A stretch of 64,000 nt of DNA from Colias croceus (GCF_905220415.1 NC_059558.1:3050501-3114500), one strand, 5' to 3'; shown: positions 45,301 to 57,398, counted from the stretch's first letter. The notes: generated by a model from the letters alone, not told the origin. Numbers and translations are program-made.

Positions 45301-45318
45301 TTGTATATAACTTAATAT

Positions 45319-45345
45319 GATCATTTCTTGTTACAGGTAAGTGAT
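45319..45345 (+). promoter_or_regulatory. Candidate recursive splice site (AG|GT)
   Basis: atcatttcttgttacag|gtaagtgatag: a pyrimidine-rich tract and CAG acceptor directly followed by the optimal donor GTAAGT, with the junction at 45336/45337. Such zero-length exons are the ratchet points known from long insect introns. It lies 22 kb downstream of the predicted first-exon donor at 23183, on the same strand. Alternatively, it may be an ordinary acceptor of an exon that stays open for 28 codons (to the TAA near 45423). Confidence 0.45.
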
Positions 45346-45618
45346 AGAACCTCGGATAAAGGATATTGGCTGCAGCCTTCGTTACGTCGAAAATGTAAAA
45401 ACGTGTGCACATTTGGTTTGTAAATCAATGCTTATTATTGTTGTTATGTATTTTTGTAGACTTTATTATGAGAGATTATGTTTTCGATGACATAAAAATA
45501 ACGTGATTATTTATGGTCTAAAAATTAATTAAATTAGTAATGTAAACACATTTTTTTGTATGGTAGAGGTACTCTATATATCATTGTTTATATAAATTGT
45601 ATACGTCTTTATATATTA
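45346..45618. other. Short stretch after the candidate splice site
   Basis: No repeat recognised. It contains the 28-codon open frame from 45337. No conserved domain is visible. Confidence 0.35.
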
Positions 45619-45787
45619 CTAGCGGTCCGCCCCGGCTTCGCCCGTGGTACATATTAACGTTTTCTCTACATAAGAACCATCCTCGTACTTCAAGGAATAT
45701 AATAAAAAAAGAATTATCGAAATCGGTTCAGCCGTTCTCGAGTTATGGAATTACAACGAAAAGTGGCATTGATTTTTATATATTAGA
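45619..45787 (-). mobile_element. Helitron-like group D, full length
   Basis: The 3' end at left is ctagcggtccgccccggctt. The core is gttttctctacataagaacc, and the 5' end ttttatatattaga|a is at 45787. Confidence 0.85.
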
Positions 45788-45962
45788 AATATATTAATAT
45801 TGCAATATTGACATGATTTTAAAAGAGCAACTAGTTCTTGCCGGTTCTTCTCCATAGATAATGCTTTCCGAATTGGTGGTAAATGTTAAAAATATGTTAT
45901 GATGATTCAAAAGTGAATAAATAAATGTTTGGTTTTGAATATACAGAGAGAATAGAGCAAAA

Positions 45963-46203
45963 TCCATACTAATATTATAAATGCGAAAGTAACTCTGTCT
46001 GTCTGTCTGTCTGTTACTCAATCACGCCTAAACTACTGAACCAATTTTCATGAAATTTGATATGGAGATATTTTGATATCCGAGAAAGGACATAGGCTAC
46101 TTTTTATCCCGGGAAAATGACGCAATCCCGGAAATCCCACGGGAACGGGAACTATGCGGGTTTTTCTTTGACTGCGCGGGCGAAGCCGCGGGCGGAAAGC
46201 TAG
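45963..46203 (+). mobile_element. Helitron-like group A, best-preserved full copy (241 bp)
   Basis: A|TCCATACTAATATTATAAAT, (CTGT)n, the cacgcctaaac core, cgggaaaatgacgcaatccc, ggaaatcccacgggaacggg, the gcgggcgaagccgcgggcgg hairpin, aaagCTAG|T. It serves as a reference for group A. Confidence 0.92.
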
Positions 46204-46789
46204 TAAGCAATAAAAATAGAGCTGCATCGACTCTTACAATATTTCACTCTCTACTTTAAAAATATTTTACAACAATATCAATAAAATTAAATAGTTCAGA
46301 TACAAATACACTTTCGATATCAACAGCGAAATCACTTCCTATCTCTGCGTAGGCGCATAGCACGTGCTGTATTACAACACAGCTGTGTATGTGTGCGTGA
46401 TCTGTTTATGTGTGTGTGCACGTTCACTTTCCATGTTGTTTCTATTTTATTGAGAGTACAATTTAACGAAACATTATGTGGGTGTTATGGCATTGTTTTT
46501 TATCTTTTATATTATATAGGTTAGTGTAAAAAGAGGTTAAGGTTCTTGACATACGTATGTTTAGAAAATTTTGTGTAAGTATTGCTTCTTCCGGGAATTG
46601 ATTGTATTGACGTAATATTTCAGAATCAACTATACCGTATTTCCGTATATAATTTTGATAAGGTAACATTTAATATTAATTACAGTTTGATTAATATTCT
46701 TAACAATATTTGCAGCTTTGTAATAATTAGAAAAAAAAACTGATAATTTCGCTTTGTTTTATACTATAATACAAGGTTTTTGTCGTAAG
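46204..46789. other. Gene-free stretch
   Basis: A GT-rich patch at about 46384-46425 (tgtgtatgtgtgcgtgatct). No gene recognised. Confidence 0.4.
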
Positions 46790-46836
46790 AGTAAAGTGAC
46801 CATGGCCCCTACTGGGGTAAGGGGCAAGAACATATA
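46790..46836 (-). mobile_element. SINE tail fragment
   Basis: gtgaccatggcccctactgg ggtaaggggcaaga matches the 3' portion of the SINE at 40380-40716 (ccatgtcctagtggggtaag gggcaaga). Confidence 0.5.
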
Positions 46837-47033
46837 AAAATAATAATTAATGCTTATAATTATATGAATAATGTTGGCAGTACCTTCCTTGTCATAATAG
46901 GTTAAAGGTTAATACATTTTTCACCTTTTTATGCTTTAAGAATGGGCGCAATATGTGTTTGAATATTATACCTATGTATGATTTAATTAATGTGGAGTCG
47001 GCAAAAAAAAAGCAAAATAAATAAAGAAGTATA
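46837..47033. other. No feature recognised
   Basis: AT-rich DNA. Confidence 0.35.
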
Positions 47034-47190
47034 ATAATCAACATCATCATCATCATCATCAGCCCATATATGTTTCCACTGCTGGGACACGGGCCTTCTA
47101 TGAGGGTTCAGGCCATAATCCACCACGCTGGCTACATAGCCAGGCATGTGATCTGCCAACCCGTCGAATTTTTTATTCTTCGACAAATCG
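47034..47190 (-). mobile_element. RTE-type LINE 3' end
   Basis: On the + strand a (CATCAT)n run at 47042-47060, then agcccatatatgtttccact gctgggacacgggcc and ggccataatccaccacgctg g. It is a longer version of 36479-36575. On the minus strand the (GAT)n tail reads as a false poly-Asp ORF. Confidence 0.75.
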
Positions 47191-47228
47191 GTTTCCTCAG
47201 GATTTTTATTTTGCAAAATATAGGAATA

Positions 47229-47487
47229 CTAGCTTTCCGCCCGCGGCTTCACCCACGTTTTCAAAGTAAAACCCGCATAGTTCCCGTTCCCGTGGGATTT
47301 CCGGGATAAACCTTTCCTATGTGTTAATCCAAGTTACCCTCTAAATGTGTGCTTTTCATTGTAATCGACTTAGTAGTATTTGCGTGAACTAGTAACAAAC
47401 ATACAGACATACACATACACATCCATCCTCACAAACTTTCGTTATAATACTTACATAACATTTATAATATTAGGTAGTAGGATAGGA
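47229..47487 (-). mobile_element. Helitron-like group H with expanded 5' end
   Basis: The 3' end at left is ctagctttccgcccgcggct. The 5' side has a repeated ttataatactta/ttataatatta unit, then taggat, making it about 259 bp. Confidence 0.8.
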
Positions 47488-49288
47488 TTTCTTAGCTGAA
47501 TACGTTGTAACTGCAACAAAATAATAAAATAAAATGATCATGGCTCTATCAAATACCAATATTTACATGTGTTTGTTTTTATATTTATTATAGCTTTAGC
47601 TGGAATCTTTCATAATGATATTTATATTATCTTATTATTAATAGCATTTTTAACTAAGCCAGCGGCGTACTTAAAATGTTTTATTAAATACTTATAAAAT
47701 ACGCACACGCTATTTATTATTGTCAAGGTAAGTTAAAGAGATATGTAGTTATATCCTATTTTCGTCTATGAGTTTTAAACTGAGTCAGAAATTTGTGGAT
47801 ATAAAAATTCTGCACACGGCTAGAAAGTAGCGGCACTTTACGAAATATCTTTGGTACGGAATTCTTTGTTTTTACATGTTTGTCACTAAAAATATGGGAT
47901 ACAGTTTGTTTAAAAAATTTTTCATTAACAGCTTTGATTGCATGTAGCCATACGTATTGATGAAATTTTTAGCCAATTCGAAAATAATCTATCTGGGGAA
48001 CAAATTTTTACCGATTCAGTTCAGTAGTTTTTGTAAAGTACTGAAATTTAAAATCAAATTATTTAATACTTCAAAAGTAAATATTATAAATGAAGAAAAA
48101 TACATTGAGAGGTAGGCTTGTAGGTAAAAGAGCTTTACGGGATTTCAACTCTAACTTAATACCTAGATAGTTAAAGGCTGCACTTCGAGTATTATATCGA
48201 TGCATTAAATGCATTGAATAAAATTATCTCACTGTCCAATGATATTCTAACAACTCTTAGCGAACGCTAATAGAAACAGATATCTGTGGTATGGCGTCTT
48301 GAGTATTGTATTGGTTATTTTAATGCCAACAACATCGCTGATTCATAAAGAAATGAAAGATTTTAAGCGATTTTTAACGCGATTTATTCATTATGTTATT
48401 ATTCCGATTGGAACACTTTAGAGCGAGCGTGGTCACGGGGAGACTAAGATGTTAAAATTCGTAAAAATCTTTAATTTCTAAATGCATAATACTCGCGTAA
48501 ACACAAGAAAATTATAACATTGATTCAAGTTAGCTGTTAGACGCCAAATGCTTAAAAGTTCTAGCCGTTTAAATATGCTAAACATTCTCATGAATACATC
48601 TGATATTTTACTAGACAATCTACAATGAATTCTGACAATTAATTATATAAATTAAATTTAAATTTTAAACAATATACCCGTTTGCAAAATCACGGAAGTC
48701 AGTCGACGCCCCATCGTCCTTGTGAGAGTATTGACTCTTACTTATTTATTGCTTATTTTTCTCGTTTTAAACCTGTTTAAGTTTTAATTTAACATTCGAA
48801 AGGCTAAATATTTTTACATAAATAAAGGAGATTTTGTTACTTATTTGACGCTGGCAATTCTAAAATTAGTACTTAATTATCTGGTGTAACCGTGTAGTAT
48901 TGTTAATAACTTTAAATTGTATTTTTCTTGCTGAAGCAAGCAAAGGATTTTCTTCCTCGAACTATTCCTTCAAATCTTTTTAATTTTAGCGTTTTTAAAT
49001 GACCTTGGCTCATATCCTATTTTTAGAGATGTTATTTAGAGTGGCTCTATTAGTTATAGGTTATCTCTTTCAATGTCGTCAAGATCGAAGTTGTGTGATG
49101 TGCTTAATAATTTTCCAACTTTCTTTAGTAATTTTCTCTACTGCACTCCTTTTCTTCTTCCCTGAATATAATTAAATTATTGTCTGCAACAAGGCACTTA
49201 TAATCGACTTCACAATACTATTTAATCATAATACATAATAATAATATATTTCCTCCAACTTATCATAACACTATGATCAACTTCACAT
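47488..49288. other. Gene-free stretch
   Basis: 1.8 kb without a recognisable gene or mobile element. Possible old Helitron words at about 47940-48050. Confidence 0.4.
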
Positions 49289-49474
49289 CACTACATAGTT
49301 TATAACAAAGTTGCTTTTTCTGTCCCTATGTCCCTTTGTATGCTTAAATCTTTAAAACTACGCAACGGATTTTGATGCGGTTTTTTTTTAGATAGAGTGA
49401 GTCAAGAGGAAGGTTTTAGTATATAATTTATTGGGTTTTAGACAAAGCGGGCGAAGCCGCGGACTGTAAGCTAG
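49289..49474 (+). mobile_element. Helitron-like group C, uninterrupted copy
   Basis: ctgtccctatgtccctttgt, aaactacgcaacggattttg, agagtgagtcaagaggaagg, then gcgggcgaagccgcggactg and taagCTAG. It is the reference for the two group C copies that carry insertions. Confidence 0.85.
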
Positions 49475-50652
49475 TATACCTATAATCATGACGCATAATA
49501 TATTGAGTTTCTCATTCATATACTCGATTCTATCCAAAGCCTTCCTTCTACCTTTCGTGCTTATACTCAATCATATACTCAAGTCTAAGCAAAAGCCTTA
49601 GGTCATTACCTTCCCGTACATTCCTATGCCCGGTTATAAACAGTTGTTATTCATATGTATTCGAACCGCATGGCCGCAAATTTTCAAACAGGCATTGTCT
49701 AGTTACATTGAATTTTACTCTAACTGTTGACTGGCTAAGTTTAAACAATTCTCGGTTTTGTTGTTGCACTATGTATGTATAATGTACCTACAATGTATTG
49801 TGAATAATATTATTTCGTATAATTTATAGTTTGATACCTAAAGCTTTTTATGTAACCATAAAACACATGACATAAGAACATCAAAATAGATTCCAATTAA
49901 AGTTATGTTTGTAAATAATATGTTATTTTTTCCTACCTAAATGTAATTTAATCCAAAATAAATATTTGCAAATGTGTAATCTAACTTTTATAGAAATATC
50001 AGTTGTGTAAAAGAACGACTTTAACAATATTATAAAGTGAACAATACTAAATAGTATGGTAAGACAAGTAAAATCAAGTTTAATATTCAAAGTTTGATTC
50101 GTACTTGGTCAATGCCCCTTTGCTTTGAACTTTTTGTCATAGGAAATCAAATGAGAACGCACATTACTGATTACCTGATGTTATGTGGTATGAACAGGGT
50201 ACATTGAGCTCTTATAAAATCGTAAAATGAAAAGGATTAGTATACGGCACAAGTTCTTGATATATTCTGTTTAGCTTATCTGTCGGTTGTAGGTATGAAA
50301 AGTGTTTAATTCGATGAAACAAGCAACGAAAATCTATGCAGATGATAATACATCTTTGAGATTAATACATATTTTTTATGAAATGTCTTTAACTGAGGTC
50401 TTTAATACACATATAATTTTCTTTTTCTGTATAAAGCGTAAGAAATATTGGAACCCATGAATCGGCTTGTTCCGGACGTCCGGACGTACCGCAAAAAGAT
50501 ATCCGTTTCAATCACAATGGGAATACTTCCAACACGGAATTACTAATTGTCATTGTTTTAATGGAAAATTATTTCTATCCATACATAGATATGCTTAAGT
50601 TTTCGTGGTAGGTGCCGTGGGAACGAGGTTGTCATGTGATTATATAGTATTA
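49475..50652. other. Gene-free stretch
   Basis: A short self-complementary ttccggacgtccggacgtac at 50470-50489. No gene recognised. Confidence 0.4.
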
Positions 50653-50828
50653 CTAGCGGTCCGCCCTGGCTTCGCCCGTGGTACATATTCACGTTTTCTC
50701 TACATAAGAATCATCCTCGAAATTCAAGGAATATTATAAAAAAAGAATTAACGAAATCGGTTAAGCCGTTCTCAAGTTATGCGCTTACCAACACATTTTG
50801 GGATTCATTTTTATATTTTAAAAGAAGA
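50653..50828 (-). mobile_element. Helitron-like group D
   Basis: The 3' end at left is ctagcggtccgccctggctt. The core is ttaagccgttctcaagttat. The 5' end is near 50828. Confidence 0.8.
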
Positions 50829-51232
50829 TTATAATAATCTAAAAGATTTTATGTTGCGCAGGTTTACTTAAAAAACATATAATTTGCTTATTTCAAGCCT
50901 AGTATATGTGTGAGTGTCGATTGTAGTTTTTTTAGCTGTACGCTGCGGGTATTTCGATGTCGCAGTGTTCATAAAATAATCAGAGATAATTAATAACTCT
51001 AGGAGTAAGATTTTATTTGTTATCTGTAAAGTTGTTGAATCTGTGACAATATTTAATCTGTGATTGTATGTCAATGTCAATTTCTGTTTACCTATAATTA
51101 CTTTTAGGTTTTTGTGTGAGTTAAGGAGTAGCCAGCGAACAATTAATGACCTGACCTTCACTTTGAATGACAAAAAATAAGAGAATAGCCTCCAATATCA
51201 TTATTTCTTTACAAATGCACCACCCACCTTCA
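50829..51232. other. Short gene-free stretch
   Basis: The minus-strand ORF at 50868-51173 (101 codons) is the longest in the window but is AT-driven (Lys, Leu, Ile, Thr) with no recognisable domain. Confidence 0.4.
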
Positions 51233-51452
51233 TCTACACTAATATTATAAAGAGGAAAACTTTGTTTGTTTGTTTGTTTGTAACGAAAAGGCTCATAAAC
51301 TACTGGACCGATTTTAAAAATTATTTCACCATTCGAAAGCTACATTATCCACGAGTAACATAGGCTAGGTTTTATCCCGGAAATCCCACGGGAACGGGAA
51401 CTATGCGGGTTTTTCTTTGAAAACGCGGGCGAAGCCGCAGGCGGAAAGCTAG
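51233..51452 (+). mobile_element. Helitron-like group E 5' half with A/H-type 3' half
   Basis: Starts A|TCTACACTAATATTATAAAG, (GTTT)n, gtaacgaaaaggctcataaa, then switches to ggttttatcccggaaatccc and ends gcgggcgaagccgcaggcgg then aaagCTAG. Confidence 0.85.
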
Positions 51453-52919
51453 TTACAGATAAAATATATTTATTTCAGCTTTCCGTTATAGACCTCGAAG
51501 TTATAGCAATCTATTTATCTAACTTATTGCCCTTTTTGAATAATATATCATAAAAGTTTGTCTTCGGCCTGTCATTTTGACATTTCACGCATATAGAGGC
51601 TTTATATAGTTGCTCTACTTTTGCATATTAGGAAGTATCAAATAATACAACAGCTTGTAATAATGAACCATGCTGTACCATTTACCTACCTCTATAACTC
51701 AAATAGAGTATGATTCCATACAAATTATTCCTGAAAAAAGAATGTAGCCCCATTGTTTATTTAGCTATATCAAAATATATACCAATTTATAATCATGAAC
51801 ATTTCAAACAATACTTAACAAAAACTCATACCGTACTTCATAGTGTGCGTAATACACAAAATACATTAGATTGTCACAAACCGATCATAATAATAGATTT
51901 GCGTAAGGTTGCGCGATTTCCTTAAGGCATTACACACTTCCTATTGTCGCAACGTGCACATGTGGGTTAGGGACAGATGTAATGATAATGGCTTTTCATA
52001 CGAGACGTTCGTACAATTATGTTGTTATAATCGCCATGGAGTCTATACACTGTAATATGACGTTTGTTTGTTTGAAGGCTTTTTAATACACTATAATAAT
52101 ATGTGTAGGTACCTATAGGATGTTTTAAAGGCTTTTGTAATGGTTTTAAACATTGTTTTAAAATATAAGTTTCTCGGTTAAATCTATAATAGGTAAACAC
52201 GGATGGTAGGGTCCAACTAATAAGTAGCTTAATAAAAAATATCAAGTAATAATACGTTATCTACTATTAAATTTCTCATTCTTATATGGACTTAATTTAT
52301 TACCTATTATATTAAAGATAATGTATAGCTATATTAGTTTTACTAAACAAAATAACATGACACAACTAAATTTATGCATTTTATGCTAAATTCGGCGTTT
52401 TCCTTTCACATAAAGTTAAATGCAATCAAAATCCAGTTTTGGAATATTGATTAACCGTTTGAACTTTACATAATATTATTTAATCAACAAAAACAAGTCT
52501 AGGTTAATATTTTATATTGTCAAACAATAAAAAGTTTACTTATATATAAGAGTATATAAATTTTGAATATTTAATTACTTTTTTATTTGATTGTAACTGA
52601 ACTTTTCTTGTGTTTATTTTAAATGCACTTCCAGTTTTTAATTTCGACATAAATCAGTACTTTTTGAAATGTATTAAATTATAAAGTGTATAAAATTAAA
52701 TAATTATTGGTTACGAATTGTCGTTGTGAAACGCCTTAATCTGAACGGAACTACGGCCTATAGATACGGGATATAGTAAATTATATAAGATTACAGTTTT
52801 ATAAATGGAATTAATTTAATCGTTGGTTGTTTATTTAATAATCTTTGCTTTTAACGGTCCTTAAGGTAATAATAAGAACGTTAGCGTACTTCAATTCATC
52901 CTTATTACCTTATCCAATA
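51453..52919. other. Gene-free stretch
   Basis: AT-rich DNA. The ORFs at 51710-51925 (+) and 51967-52245 (-) are not recognised and lack conserved features. Confidence 0.4.
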
Positions 52920-53132
52920 TCCATACTAATATTATAAATGCGAAAGTAACTCTGCCTGTCTGTTACTCAATCACGCCTTAACTACTGAACCAATTTGCAT
53001 GAAATTTGGTATAGAGATATTTTGATACTCAAGACAGGACGTAGGATAGGTTTTAATCGGAAATCCCACGGGAACGGGCACTATGCGGGTTTTTCTTTGA
53101 CTGCGTGGCCGATGCCGCGGGTGGAAAGCTAG
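52920..53132 (+). mobile_element. Helitron-like group A
   Basis: A|TCCATACTAATATTATAAAT ... tgcgtggccgatgccgcggg then aaagCTAG|T. Two hairpin bases are changed. Confidence 0.85.
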
Positions 53133-53646
53133 TTAGAATAATAATTATTAAACTTCTTTGATATTTCGGAGTTTAATTGAAAATCGTGAGGGAACAGTTT
53201 TTAAATAATTTATTGGTTTTCTTAATTTATATTCATAAATTTGGTATTCACGACCTTGCTCCACTTTTCAATGTTAAATACAAATATTTTTACGATTTGT
53301 AACGAACATTTTATAAAATATAATAACCAAAAACATATTTATTGTTGTTTGCATTTTGGTTTATCTATTAACTTATATGTACGCCTTCTGTAGTCGTTTT
53401 TCACCTCACCTACTTACACCAAAATGCGTACTAATTTACTAAATAACATATTGAAAATATCTTAGTAAAATCCCATATCTATACCGCTATTATAAAGCTT
53501 ATTTAAAATAGAGTTTACTTCTCAATATAACACAGTAATGAAAGGACAATCTTGTATTACCACACCATGTCGACAGAATGTTGCCCACGCGTTTTTAATA
53601 GGCGTTGCAAAGATATGCTCCCATTGGGCCCTGATTAACCAGGTAA
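53133..53646. other. Gene-free stretch
   Basis: Nothing recognised. Confidence 0.4.
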
Positions 53647-53847
53647 TCTATACTATACTATACTAATATTATAAAGCTGAAATGTCTGTTTGTAAAACGC
53701 GCTAAATCTCACGAACTTAAGGTCCGATTTGTCAAATTCTTTCAGTGTTAGATAGCCCATTTATTGAGGAAGGCTGTAGGTTATATATCATCACGCTAAG
53801 ATCAATAGGAGCTGAGGAATGCGGGTAAAACCACGCGGCACAGCTAG
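53647..53847 (+). mobile_element. Helitron-like group B
   Basis: The 5' end has a small (TATAC)n expansion (tctatactatactatactaa), and the 3' end is accacgcggcacagctag. Confidence 0.85.
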
Positions 53848-54280
53848 TATGATATATCTATATTTTTATTATAAACTAACAGATTTAAGGAAATATATGC
53901 TGAGAGCTTCAAAATAGTAGAGTACAATAAAATAAACATAGTATAATAGTATTAAAGCGTAAATAAGAAAAAAAAACATGTTATGATGTTCGTTCTCTAT
54001 AGACGTATAGCTATGACGTCATAACTTACAGAGCTTTCTTTGAGAATACCGACAGTATACCTAAATATTCATTAGCCAAGTCAAAGACCCTTGGATTTCT
54101 CATTTCATCAATGTTAATAACAACCTGGACAATAAAGAGGTTTATTTATTTTCTTTATATGTTTCCCCCGAATGATATAAATCGAGTGGCTTATTTGATT
54201 TTATGAGAATATTTATTGTTTGTTAAAAGTTGTTAATTAAAAGTTCACAACGGTCAGTCAATTTGAAAGAAAAAATTATT
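53848..54280. other. Short gene-free stretch
   Basis: Nothing recognised apart from AT-rich DNA. Confidence 0.35.
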
Positions 54281-54420
54281 TGCCTGATAGAGATTACTGC
54301 TAAGTGATAAGGCCGCAGTTAACTATTCTGTTTTTTAGTGTTAAATTGTAACAAAATCCCCTTTATGTATATTTATATAGAGGAGTTTAAAAATGAATAA
54401 ATAAAAAAGGTTAATAAAAA
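54281..54420 (+). mobile_element. Degraded LINE 3' UTR
   Basis: The ctgatagagattactgctaa gtgataaggccgc segment is a diverged version of the 3' UTR at 63640-63833, ending in aatgaataaataaaaaagg. Confidence 0.6.
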
Positions 54421-54732
54421 AAAAGATCATTTTTAAGTAAATTTCGTTCAATTTAATTTAGTTCTAACCATGACCATTACTATTGTATATTTCTAATTAA
54501 AGTAGGGCGCATTAACAAGGCCAAAGCGGTATAGTTCAAGGCATCATGACGACAATGCTTTCTACCACACAATAGAGCGAAGAAAACTTATTCATATGCC
54601 TTTTGAATGCATTTAAAATCATGATTTATTTATTGGAGAGAATAGCAATTATACATACCTGATGATTGGTGAGAATTCTTTGTATTTAGTAACGATAGAG
54701 TCATTTAATAAACGCAAAGCATTGAGACTTCT

Positions 54733-54879
54733 TTTTCGAAAAAAAGAGCATGTGTGCCGAGCACACGTGTCAGAAGTGAAACTTCTTTGGTAAGATTCAA
54801 GTACCAAAATCGTCACCTTCTTCCATGACGAGACCTTGAAATTTTACTCTCAGCGCGCCTGAAGAAGTTTCACTTCAAT
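54733..54879 (-). repeat. K repeat, copy 4
   Basis: On the minus strand, aagtgaaacttcttcaggcg near the start and gaagtttcacttctgacacg near the end, then the hairpin gtgctcggcacacatg and a T-run. Both aagtgaaacttctt inverted ends are clear in this copy. Confidence 0.8.
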
Positions 54880-55169
54880 TATATGGGAGGATCGATGAAT
54901 CTATGCGCATGAGTGACTAACAATCTCATATAATCACTATTTGGATGCTTGCTGCCATGGCATTGTATAAAACTAGTCAGTGAATTAATGCATTTAGCAC
55001 TTAGAATGTTTAAGGTTTTTTTTTATAATCATTTCTCGTTGTTTGATTTGTGACTCAGATTCTAAGATAAGTTTTAAACAGAGTTCACTTATATAGATAG
55101 TCATATAATAAATAAAAATAATATAGATAGAGTATCGGCTACCCTTAGTGGCTACCATATATACTCTTA
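54880..55169. other. No feature recognised
   Basis: AT-rich DNA between the K repeat and the foldback element. Confidence 0.35.
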
Positions 55170-55535
55170 AGGCGACTACACCACCGAAACTAGCGCCCCC
55201 CCAACATTTTATTTTTTTACTCCTAAACCAGATCAAATTTAAAAAATCTAGCTCGGTACTTTGCTAGTATATTACTTGTAGTATTTTTGGTATTACTTTT
55301 CATTATTTTGCATTCGGTAAATTAGGAGAACTTTTGATTACCGCCAAAAGTGGCCACTTTTGGCGGTAATCAAAAGTTCTCTAGAACAATGAACAGTTAG
55401 AACAGTGAAAAGTAATACCAAAAATACTACAAGTAATATACTAGCAAAGTACCGAGCTAGATTTTTTAAATTTGATCTGGTTAAGGAGTAAAAAAATAAA
55501 ATGTTCGGTGGCGCTAGTTTCGGTGGTGTAGGCCT
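55170..55535. mobile_element. Large foldback element, 366 bp, with CTTA direct repeats
   Basis: The left arm begins AGGCGACTACACCACCGAAA, and the right arm is its near-exact inverse ending ggtggtgtaggcct. The arms are about 150 bp. At the centre (about 55328-55382) is a further perfect palindrome around aagtggccactt. CTTA flanks both ends (55166-55169, 55536-55539), a likely 4-bp target duplication. No ORF of its own. Hairpin MITE of unassigned family. Confidence 0.85.
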
Positions 55536-55779
55536 CTTAATCTAAAGTACTATAAACCTTCTATAAACTTAGTATTACATATTAGCTTGTTAGAAAATCG
55601 AACTAAAATACTTCTTTTAAAATTGCTTAGAACTTTTAACAAATAAGCTACAAATTATAATGTTATGTAAGTCGTTCAGTAATGAGCTTTTCTATACTTT
55701 TCTTGTTACAAAAACTGAACGAAATATGTCCATACAATAATTATAAGTAGGTAGTATTTGTTACGGATATATTCTGGTA
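55536..55779. other. No feature recognised
   Basis: AT-rich DNA. Confidence 0.35.
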
Positions 55780-56107
55780 CTAGCTTCCGCCCGCGACTCC
55801 GTCCGCGCGGATGTCGGTCTTCGCGTGGATGGTTATTTCTCCATTTTGAGTACCTCTGTCAATAACATCTTATAAATATCTATTGGACCCAATTCCCAAA
55901 TACGGCTGGGCCTATAATAATACGCAACGTGTGTTCGCGGTTCTACGGAACAACGTCTATGGATAAAACTTAAAAATTAAGATTAATTTTTTTCTACGTA
56001 TTTTTCCAGGATAAAAAGTATCCTATTTTACGCCCAGGATAATAAGGTATAATTATACCAAGTTTCATCGAAATCGAACCGCTAGTTTTCACGTGATGCC
56101 TTCACAT

Positions 56108-56148
<41 letters not shown>

Positions 56149-56267
56149 AAATTTTTTAATCACATATTTGGGTTTGGTATCGATCCAGTAACACCCCCTG
56201 CTATTTATTTTTTCAATATTTTCAATGTACAGAATTGACCCTTCTACAGATTTATTATATGTATAGA
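55780..56267 (-). mobile_element. Helitron-like group J, copy 2
   Basis: Almost identical to 35157-35655, differing mainly by a shorter GACA array (about 56108-56145) and a few substitutions. The 3' end at left is ctagcttccgcccgcgactc. Confidence 0.85.
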
Positions 56268-56790
56268 TTATGTTTTCCATAACTAGGTTGTTCGTCACGG
56301 CTGTTAAAGTTTAAACTTTACATTTAAGAGTGGGCATAAAGTCAGAGAATTTCTAAAGTTATGGGCCCCGCCCTAGCGCGCCATGCCGCGCGCAATCATT
56401 CTTCCATCATACACGGCTCACCGTACTTACGTAAAGTTCATCGGACGCTAAATTAAAAACAATATTCTTCGCGCGTTCAACGCGTATTTTCGGTAGTTAG
56501 TATACAGTGAAGTTGAAATCATGGCAAATTATGTAATATGATAATTTATTATTATTTTTTAATTTTTATTTATAACTATTGATGATAATCTATACGTATA
56601 TAATAAAAAAGTAAAAAAAGTGTATACGTATGTAATATATTCAAAAAAACGATATTAGGGAAACAGTATAGAGCACGAATCCGTAAAAAATTATGTCTGT
56701 TTGTTTATGTCTGTTTGTTTGTATGATTTGAATGAATGTTAAATTGTTGTGTTTATACTTTATAATACTTTATATTATATTTATTATATA
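56268..56790. other. Gene-free stretch with a CpG-rich patch
   Basis: About 56364-56490 is G+C-rich (ccgccctagcgcgccatgcc, cttcgcgcgttcaacgcgta). It could be a promoter or a retroelement 5' end; no long ORF follows. Confidence 0.35.
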
Positions 56791-57000
56791 CTAGCTTTCC
56801 GCCCGCGGCATCGCCCGCGCAGTCAAAGAAAAACCCGCATAATTCCCGTTCCCGTGGGATTTCCGGGATAAAACCTATCCTATGTCCTTTCTTGGGTATC
56901 AAAATATCTCTATACCAAATTTTATGCAAATTGGTTCAGTAGGCGTGATTGAGAGTTACTTTCACATTTACAATATTAGTACAATATTAGTATAATATTA
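56791..57000 (-). mobile_element. Helitron-like group A, 5' end rearranged
   Basis: The 3' end at left is ctagctttccgcccgcggca. Part of the core (cagtaggcgtgattgagagt) is deleted, and the 5' end has three tandem acaatattagt units. Confidence 0.8.
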
Positions 57001-57065
57001 GTACAAGGTAAATTAGCTTGGAGAAATATTTGCATATCTAGTGGTGTGTATATTACTCAGATCTT

Positions 57066-57398
57066 AGAGCGCGTTTCCACTATAACGTTCAGGCCTATAC
57101 AAAAATGTTTCGATATCCTTACATTACTATTTAATTTTATACTTATTCCTAGCAACACTCTGATTTTTGTTTTCAATAAAAACAAGTTTTTATTTGAAAG
57201 AAAATGGTTTTGACTTTATAAAAAAAAAAAAATTATCATTCAATTTCACGTTCTTGAGCAAACGACAAAACGACTACCGTGAAACAATAAAATATCGTGT
57301 CCATAATAATTTGTTTCGTTATTAATATTTGACCGTAATAATTACGAAACAAAACAAATAAATAAATCGTCACTTGATAGTTGAAAGTGGAAACACGC
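57066..57398. mobile_element. Possible MITE with short TIRs
   Basis: gcgcgtttccact at the left and agtggaaacacgc at the right form a 13-bp inverted pair (one mismatch). The interior has no shared sequence with other elements here, so this is tentative. Confidence 0.3.

Noticed and set aside
46983..47216. ORF with poly-Asp
   Set aside because: Produced by the (GAT)n tail of an RTE-type LINE 3' end.
50868..51173. Longest ORF of the window (101 codons, minus)
   Set aside because: Composition is typical of chance AT-rich frames; no domain or splice context.
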